Below are positions 58,321 through 64,000 of a DNA stretch of 64,000 bases, piece by piece. Position numbers and translations under genes: made by a program. Source of the stretch: Adiantum capillus-veneris (lineage: Eukaryota > Streptophyta > Polypodiopsida > Polypodiales > Pteridaceae); NCBI GenBank assembly GCA_014529385.2, contig CM043962.1:54455905-54519904 (forward strand), in the 5' to 3' direction. The notes under the pieces were generated by a model. That model was given only the letters and a program-made list of their open reading frames with translations, had not been told where the DNA came from and made no database searches. How positions within the stretch are numbered: the stretch's first letter is position 1; each line of letters starts with the position of its first letter.

Positions 58321-61026
58321 ATGAGACTTTCTTTCATGACCGCACTAAAAGCCTGCGCTAAGAAGAAGGATTTGTCACAAGGCTGCAAGCTCCATGCTGA
58401 TATTCGCGCTTGTGGGCTACTTGAGAAGGACCCAGGCTTAGGGAACACGCTGATCAGTATGTATGCCAAGTGCGGTGCACTTGTCAGAGCACAACAAGTC
58501 TTTGACGAGCTTCCTTTCCGAACTGTCATAGCTTGGACTTCACTTATTGCAGGGTATGTGCACCATGGGCAGGGCGAGGAAGCTCTGGGTTGTTTCCAGC
58601 AGATGCGAAGCCAGGGCTTCTGTCCAGATGCTTTTACCTATTCTTGCGTTTTGAGGGCATGCAGCATTATGCAAGATGTTGACGTGGGCAGACAACTTCA
58701 TGATGAGATTGTATGTCAGGGGCTCTTGAAAAACAATGCCGTGCTTGGCGGAGCCTTGGTTGACATGTATGCCAAATGTGGTGCACTTTTGAAAGCACAG
58801 CAGGTATTTGATGCGCTTCCTTTGCGCAATGCGGTCTCTTGGACTGCATTGATTGCAGGATATGCCCAACATGGACAGGGCCAAGAAGCTCTGGGCTGTT
58901 TTCAGCAAATGCAGAGCCAGGGCTTCTCTCCAAATGCGACAACCTTTGCTTGTGTTTTGAAGGCATGTGCCATTATGCAAGACGTTGATGTTGGTAATCA
59001 AGTTCATGATGAGCTTGTTTGTCAAGGGCTTCTGGAAAACAATGTTGTGCTTGGCGGAGCTTTGGTCGACATGTATGCCAAATGTGGTGTACTTTCAAAA
59101 GCACAAAAGGTTTTTGATTTGCTTCCTATTCACAATCCGGTCTGTTGGAATGCATTGATTGCAGGGTATGCCCAACAGGGGCAGGGCAAAGAAGCTCTAG
59201 GCTGTTTCGAGCAGATGCAGAGCAAGGGCTTCTCTCCGGATGCGGTCACATATGCTTGCGTTTTGAAGGCATGTGGTATTATGCAAGACTTTGAAATTGG
59301 CAAAAAAATTCATGATGAGATTGTTCGTCAGGGGCTGTTGAGCAGCAATGCTGTGCTTGGAGGAGCTTTGGTCGACATGTATGCCAAATGTGGTGCACTT
59401 TTGAAAGCACAAAAAGTTTTTGATGCGCTTCCTGTGCGCAATGCGGTCTCTTGGACTGCATTGATTACAGGATATACTCAACATGGGCAGGCCCAGGAAG
59501 CTCTGGGCTTTTTTCAGCAAATGCGGAGTCAGGGTCTCTCTCCAAACGCAGTCACCTATGCTTGCGCTTTGAAGGCATGTGGGATTACGCAAGACGTTGA
59601 GTTGGGTAATCAAATTCATGATGAGATTGTTAGTCAGGGGCTGTTGAAAGACAGTCAAGAACTATTTCAAAACAGCATCCTGCTTGGTGGAGCTTTGGTC
59701 GACATGTACGCCAAATGTGGGGCACTTCTGAAAGCACAAAAAGTTTTTGATGCTCTTCATGTGCGTAATGCGGTCTCTTGGACTGCATTGATTGCTGGTT
59801 ATGCCCAACATGGGCAGGGCGATGAAGCTCTGTGCTGTTTTCAGAAAATGCAGAGTGAAGGCTTCTCCCCAGATGCAGTCACATATGCTTGCGCCTTGAA
59901 GGCATGTGGAATAGTGCAAGAAGTTGGCATCGGCAAGAAAATTCATGATGAGATTGTTAGTCAGGGGTTGTTGAAGAACAATGTCGTGCTTGGAGGAGCT
60001 TTGGTCGACATGTATGCCAAATGTGGTGCACTTTTGAAGGCACAAAAAGTTTTTGACACGCTTCCTGTGCATAGTGATATTGCTTGGACTGCATTGATTG
60101 GAGGATATGCCCAAAATGGGCAAGGCCAGGAAGCTCTGGGCTGTTTTCAGCAAATGCGGAGTCAAGGCTTCTCTCCAAATGCGGTCACCTATGCTTGTGT
60201 TTTGAAGGCATGTGGCATTACGCAAGATATTGACGTGGGTAATCAAATTCATGATGAGATTGTTAGACAGGGTCTGTTGAAAGACAGCCAAGGGCTGCTT
60301 CAAAACAACCTCGTGCTTGGTGGAGCTTTGGTCGACATGTACGCCAAATGTGGTGCACTTTTGAAAGCACAAAAAATTTTCGACGCACTTCCTGTCCGCA
60401 ATGCGGTCTCCTGGACTGCATTGATTGCAGGATATGCCCAACATGGCCATGGCGAGGAAGCTCTGGGCTTTTTTCAGCGAATGCGGAGTGATGGCTTCTC
60501 TCCACATGCAGTCACATGGAATGCGCTTATAGGGGGATATGCCCAGCAAGGGCTTGCCAAGGAAGCATTGGACTGCTTTCAATGGATGCAAAAGGAGGGC
60601 ATTTCCCCGGATGCAATTACTTTTCTTAATGTGCTTAATGCTTGTAGTCACTCAGGCTTGGTAGATCAGGGTGAAATGTATTTTGATAATATGAGGGAAA
60701 CATATGGCATTGCACCCAGTGAAGGACACTACACTTGCATGGTTGTGCTCTTTGGAGGTGCAAGGCTGTTTAATAAAGCTATGAGAGTAATTAGGATGAT
60801 GCCATCCCTTGAAGATTATCCTCGAGTTTTATCTGCTCTTCTAGGTGCTTGTCGAAAATGGGGAAATGTGAAGCTGGGGAGGTTTGCATTTGAGCGTGTA
60901 GTACAAATAGACCGATGTAATGCAGGAGCATATGTCTTAATGAGTAATATTTATGCAGCTGCTGGCATGCAGGAGGAGGCCAAAAACATTGAACGAATGA
61001 GGAAAAAAAATGCCGCTTGGAAGTAG
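58321..61026 (+). CDS. PLS-class pentatricopeptide repeat protein, C-terminally shortened
   Basis: 901 codons, no intron. PPR proteins of this class bind organelle RNA and usually guide editing; this one would be nuclear-encoded and act in plastid or mitochondrion, but no transit peptide is visible. ATG 58321 is the first ATG after an in-frame TAA at 58228; the 30 codons between are open without ATG. There are seven repeats of one P-L-S triplet (LGGALVDMYAKCGALLKAQ…WTALIAGYAQHGQG), period 306 bp; two triplets have 7 extra codons (KDSQELFQ, KDSQGLLQ). The last triplet passes into WNALIGGYAQQG and an E1/E2-like tail (ACSHSGLVDQG, LLGACRKWGN, YAAAGMQEEA), ending KKNAAWK. The family normally continues KPGCSW and may add DYW; here TAG and then TGA follow. 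It may work as an E-type factor needing a DYW partner, or be a recent pseudogene. Confidence 0.9.
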   Translation: MRLSFMTALKACAKKKDLSQGCKLHADIRACGLLEKDPGLGNTLISMYAKCGALVRAQQVFDELPFRTVIAWTSLIAGYVHHGQGEEALGCFQQMRSQGFCPDAFTYSCVLRACSIMQDVDVGRQLHDEIVCQGLLKNNAVLGGALVDMYAKCGALLKAQQVFDALPLRNAVSWTALIAGYAQHGQGQEALGCFQQMQSQGFSPNATTFACVLKACAIMQDVDVGNQVHDELVCQGLLENNVVLGGALVDMYAKCGVLSKAQKVFDLLPIHNPVCWNALIAGYAQQGQGKEALGCFEQMQSKGFSPDAVTYACVLKACGIMQDFEIGKKIHDEIVRQGLLSSNAVLGGALVDMYAKCGALLKAQKVFDALPVRNAVSWTALITGYTQHGQAQEALGFFQQMRSQGLSPNAVTYACALKACGITQDVELGNQIHDEIVSQGLLKDSQELFQNSILLGGALVDMYAKCGALLKAQKVFDALHVRNAVSWTALIAGYAQHGQGDEALCCFQKMQSEGFSPDAVTYACALKACGIVQEVGIGKKIHDEIVSQGLLKNNVVLGGALVDMYAKCGALLKAQKVFDTLPVHSDIAWTALIGGYAQNGQGQEALGCFQQMRSQGFSPNAVTYACVLKACGITQDIDVGNQIHDEIVRQGLLKDSQGLLQNNLVLGGALVDMYAKCGALLKAQKIFDALPVRNAVSWTALIAGYAQHGHGEEALGFFQRMRSDGFSPHAVTWNALIGGYAQQGLAKEALDCFQWMQKEGISPDAITFLNVLNACSHSGLVDQGEMYFDNMRETYGIAPSEGHYTCMVVLFGGARLFNKAMRVIRMMPSLEDYPRVLSALLGACRKWGNVKLGRFAFERVVQIDRCNAGAYVLMSNIYAAAGMQEEAKNIERMRKKNAAWK

Positions 61027-63371
61027 CCAGGATGTAGCTGCTGATGCGATGGAAATGCTCATAATTTTTGATGTCAGGAAAATGAACGTTCTGAGTGTGA
61101 ATTTCATTTCTAAAAGGGATACTTCTTACTAGACTTGCTCGATTCTTTTCGTGTCCTTTTGATGGGAGAATGATAAGCCTTTTGGATGGGAAGCATTTTC
61201 ATTCCTGATAAGAAAGTTCATCCTTAAGGTTATGGTTGCTAGATTTTTCTTTCTTCTACGCATGTCTCCTTGATGGGGGGCAATGATGAAAGTTCTGGTT
61301 GAAATGCAACTCTCATCAGTAGATCGTGTTAGGATCAACGACATGTTAGTCCTGTTTGTGCTTCTATGCTGGAAGAATGGTAATTTATGCCTTTCAGTAT
61401 GGTTCTTTGTGCTTGCGAATTATGAAAGTATGAGGGGGTGGATGTATAAGGCACAGAGTTGGTGTTATGCTTTTACCAAGCATCAAGTTTGAGGTCACGT
61501 CTATATCAATGAAGTTCACAGGCATTAAAACCTATGGCAGGAAGTTTCTTGATGACTGGTACCTAGACTTGACCTAGAACTTGATTATAATATGCTGAAT
61601 CCTTTAGAATGTGTTAGTATTTGCTTCATTCTTGAGGGTAAAGCATTGACATTGAAGGCATAAGAACTCTAGAAGGAAATGGGATAACCGTTCTATTGGT
61701 CTAGGTGATAGAGAGAGATAGGAACACGACTAGGGTGGTATGTGCTTTTCATGTCTGTAAAGGAGATGAGCTAGTACATCATGCTCACCCAAAGCTCACA
61801 TCTTCAAGGTGGTCTCCAATGACTAACTTACTCTGCGGGGGGTTGGGGGCGGTGGGGGGGTGGTATCTCTTTGTTGCAAACCACAAAGTAATTGCTCAAA
61901 AATAGAGACTCCTAAGAACATTTGAAGCTTCCAATGATTCTTTGAGAATGTTTTGTAAGGGATTGTGATTAAATGTGTGACCTCGGGGAGGTTCAAGAAA
62001 AGGCTATTTTTAATTCTTTTAATTGTCACATTTTAATTTACAAAGGGGTCTTATTTAATGAAATTCAATAGAAGGCTTACATATTAAATAGGAAAAGGGT
62101 CTCCTATAATCAATAAAATCACAAATAAGGATTTTTAATAATATCCCTTGTACACATGATATAGTAGTGTTGCATAGAGTGAACACTCTTAAGATTGGGA
62201 CTAGTTCATTGCCTTTTTTCTAGGTCTTCCTAAACTAAGAAAGAAATTTTTTTGAGAAATAATTTTCGAGTTTGCCAAAGAATGAAAGGGAAACAAGACT
62301 GAGAAACTTTTTTGAAAGTGGCATTTCCAAAAGAATCGCGTCACATGCTTTTGACAAGGATTGACAAAATACCGAAGTAAAAAGCTTAAAATTACCCCAA
62401 CGTTTTTTAATTCAAACACTCTTCTCATTATTGTAAAATACAACCAATATTCTCTCTCCAACATTTTTTACATGGCAAAACAGTGACCTCAAACTTCCCT
62501 AATGAGTGTATGGAAAGCGAGCTTGTGTAAAGAAAGATACTAGACGGTAACTTTCTCATAAGAGTTTACAAGGGGTGGGAAATTACCAGACGGAAGAGTC
62601 TTTGGCAAATTCAAAAATAATTTCTCTAAAAATGGCTTTGTTTTGGCATCTCCTTCTTCACCATATTCAAACTCATCATTTTCTTTACCATACTCAACCT
62701 TTTTTTTTTTGTTCCAATCGCACAAATCCCGTTGTCTAAGTGCGTGGCTCTCTAGGGTCGATCGGAAAAGCGCCAGGCTTCTGACCATAGACGGATAAGC
62801 AGCTGAGGTGCAAACCAAGGGAAACGAGTGCAGTTAGGAGTGATTTTAGTGTTAATAAGAAGATATAGTGACACTTAGAGAGCAATTGTGAAAGAATATT
62901 ACAGATCAAAACATAATTAATGGCTAAAATATAAATTGAGACAAGATATCGGCACATACATGGCACTGCAATCAACAAATGCTTCCAATTTTTTATCTCC
63001 GATAACCCTATTACAAACTGGGTGCATATGCCATCATTGGTTTGCCTTTTGATTTGCAAACCCTAACTAGAAATCCATAATCCAATGGAAGCAATCTGTA
63101 ATCGCTAGGCGAATCCCCACTCTGTAATGCTCCTTTGCCCGTCAGTTCCTAAAATTTATTCTTCCGCCCTCTAATCGGTCGATGCTAACCCATGAGGGTA
63201 AGAGGCCAACACCCTACCATCCAAGCTTTTGAGCCTTGAGTTGACAAAGAAAGCTAGAAGAACAAAACGTGAAGGACTACAATTTTCGCAAGGCGAGGAT
63301 CACATGCAACGCAAAACTCACCGAGCATAAAAAACACGACGGCTTCAAGCTTTACAAGGTATTAGTTGACG

Positions 63372-63405
<34 letters not shown>

Positions 63406-63659
63406 ATTAGTGTGTGTTTACCATGGCCTACGAGGATATCCCACCTACATACACTTTTGATTTTGAGTACGTACATTAAAATCTGGCTACTACGGGTGCT
63501 ACAAACATTAATATGCATGACGATGATGATCTAGGAGATCATGGACTTGTAGATATGACTGCTTTCAAGACTTCGGAAAATTACCAAAGCGTACTTGAAT
63601 CGCGACCTCTCTGCACTAAATGCAAATGTTACAGACCTTACTGAGTTACTTGAAAAATT
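61027..63659. other. No recognised gene
   Basis: The first 20 bases still encode the PGCS words of the PPR family behind the stop. The rest is A/T-rich with short frames; a (TC)n run lies at 63375-63403. No LTR, RT or host-gene motif was recognised. It may include the 3' UTR of the PPR gene. Confidence 0.5.
63375..63403. repeat. (TC)n microsatellite
   Basis: About 14 TC units. Confidence 0.9.
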
Positions 63660-64000
63660 ATGAATTCACGGACGGCTCAAGGAGCCCAAGCTAGCACCGT
63701 TCAAGGAACCCAAGCTCGCATGACTCAAGGAGTCCATGAGGCAAGTGCTTCAGAAGATGCAGAAGATAGCAATGCATTACTTAAGAATATCACCATTCCT
63801 GAGCTTCACGGTGAAGGGCGTGATCGCAACAAGGATGCTTATAATACGTTCTTACGGTAATGGAGTGATATTCATAGATAGAGACACACCCCAGATATTA
63901 AGACAACTGTGGAAACAAGTCTATCTCTTAAAGGCAAGGCCTATAAATGGTGGATGACATTTCCAATAGATGCTCGTCCTTAGTCTTGGGCTACGTTTCA
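63660..64000 (+). pseudogene. gypsy-type gag fragment at the right edge
   Basis: Q/A-rich N terminus, then ITIPELHGEGRDRNKDAYNTFLR, a stop and a frame change, then LSLKGKAYKWWMTFP and SWATF at the very end. The KAYKWW and SWATF words are typical of Retrotrans_gag capsids. It is unlike the gag of E1/E2 or family 2. It continues past the window. Confidence 0.65.

Noticed and set aside
59662-60651. 329-codon antisense frame in the PPR gene, with others at 58540-59025 and 59197-59658
   Set aside because: These are shadow frames created by the repeated, codon-biased PPR units. They repeat with the same 306-bp period, and the sense strand explains the sequence fully.
63170-63245. Possible tRNA on the minus strand (TTGGATGGTAGG, CCTCTTACC, GGGTTAGCATCGACC)
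   Set aside because: The D-loop and anticodon-loop words look tRNA-like, but the acceptor stem does not pair and the T-loop lacks TTCGA. A tRNA scanner would decide; I do not call it.

Overview
The window looks like a retrotransposon-dense stretch of a land-plant nuclear genome, most likely a fern or a related seed-free plant. The clue is the one host-type gene, an intronless PLS-class pentatricopeptide repeat (PPR) protein at 58321-61026 with nearly identical 102-residue repeats. That style resembles the large PPR families of ferns and lycophytes. The taxon is an inference. No bacterial operon, rRNA gene, convincing tRNA or CRISPR array is visible.

Left part (1-40260) is layered LTR retrotransposons. 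E1 (2-7875, + strand) is a Ty3/gypsy element of the Tat type with dual RNase H. It has an unbroken polyprotein, runs off the left edge, and ends in a 2.7-kb 3' LTR. Next come two direct copies (A, 9395-12588; B, 12902-15175; - strand) of an LTR-leader-gag segment from a second gypsy family, together a deletion/recombination derivative. A decayed copia element C1 (15176 to about 31111, - strand) follows, and a full-length relative of E1, called E2 (17566-28709, - strand), is nested inside it. An orphan LTR end with a tRNA-iMet-type primer site lies at about 31760-32037. A decayed Tat integrase end plus 3' LTR (E3, 35196-38002) is followed directly by a decayed linker-RT-RNase H-integrase N-terminus fragment (E4, 38003-40260).

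The most unusual region is 40751-57263. Two direct repeats of about 3.07 kb, R1 (40751-43826) and R2 (47484-56100 without its insertion), flank a decayed - strand reverse transcriptase gene (43909-47475). This gene has the motif order A-B-C with a YMDD box, but I see no protease, RNase H, integrase or GIY-YIG domain. It does not look like gypsy, copia or LINE. It may be a Penelope-like or otherwise poorly described RT lineage with LTR-like repeats. Each R copy carries four diverged tandem units of 340-400 bp, a - strand TATA box followed 40 bp later by a conserved 70-codon ORF, and a terminal (TA)n tract. R2 is split by copia element C2 (48346-53896, + strand), which has 191/192-bp LTRs, a 5-bp target duplication, a tRNA-iMet primer site and a polyprotein with two lesions. 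A second fragment of what seems to be the same RT family lies at 56740-57263.

The right part holds the PPR gene, about 2.6 kb with no recognised gene, and a gypsy-type gag fragment running off the right edge. Boundaries and percentages were read by eye from the sequence. Family names rest on visible motifs, not on database searches.
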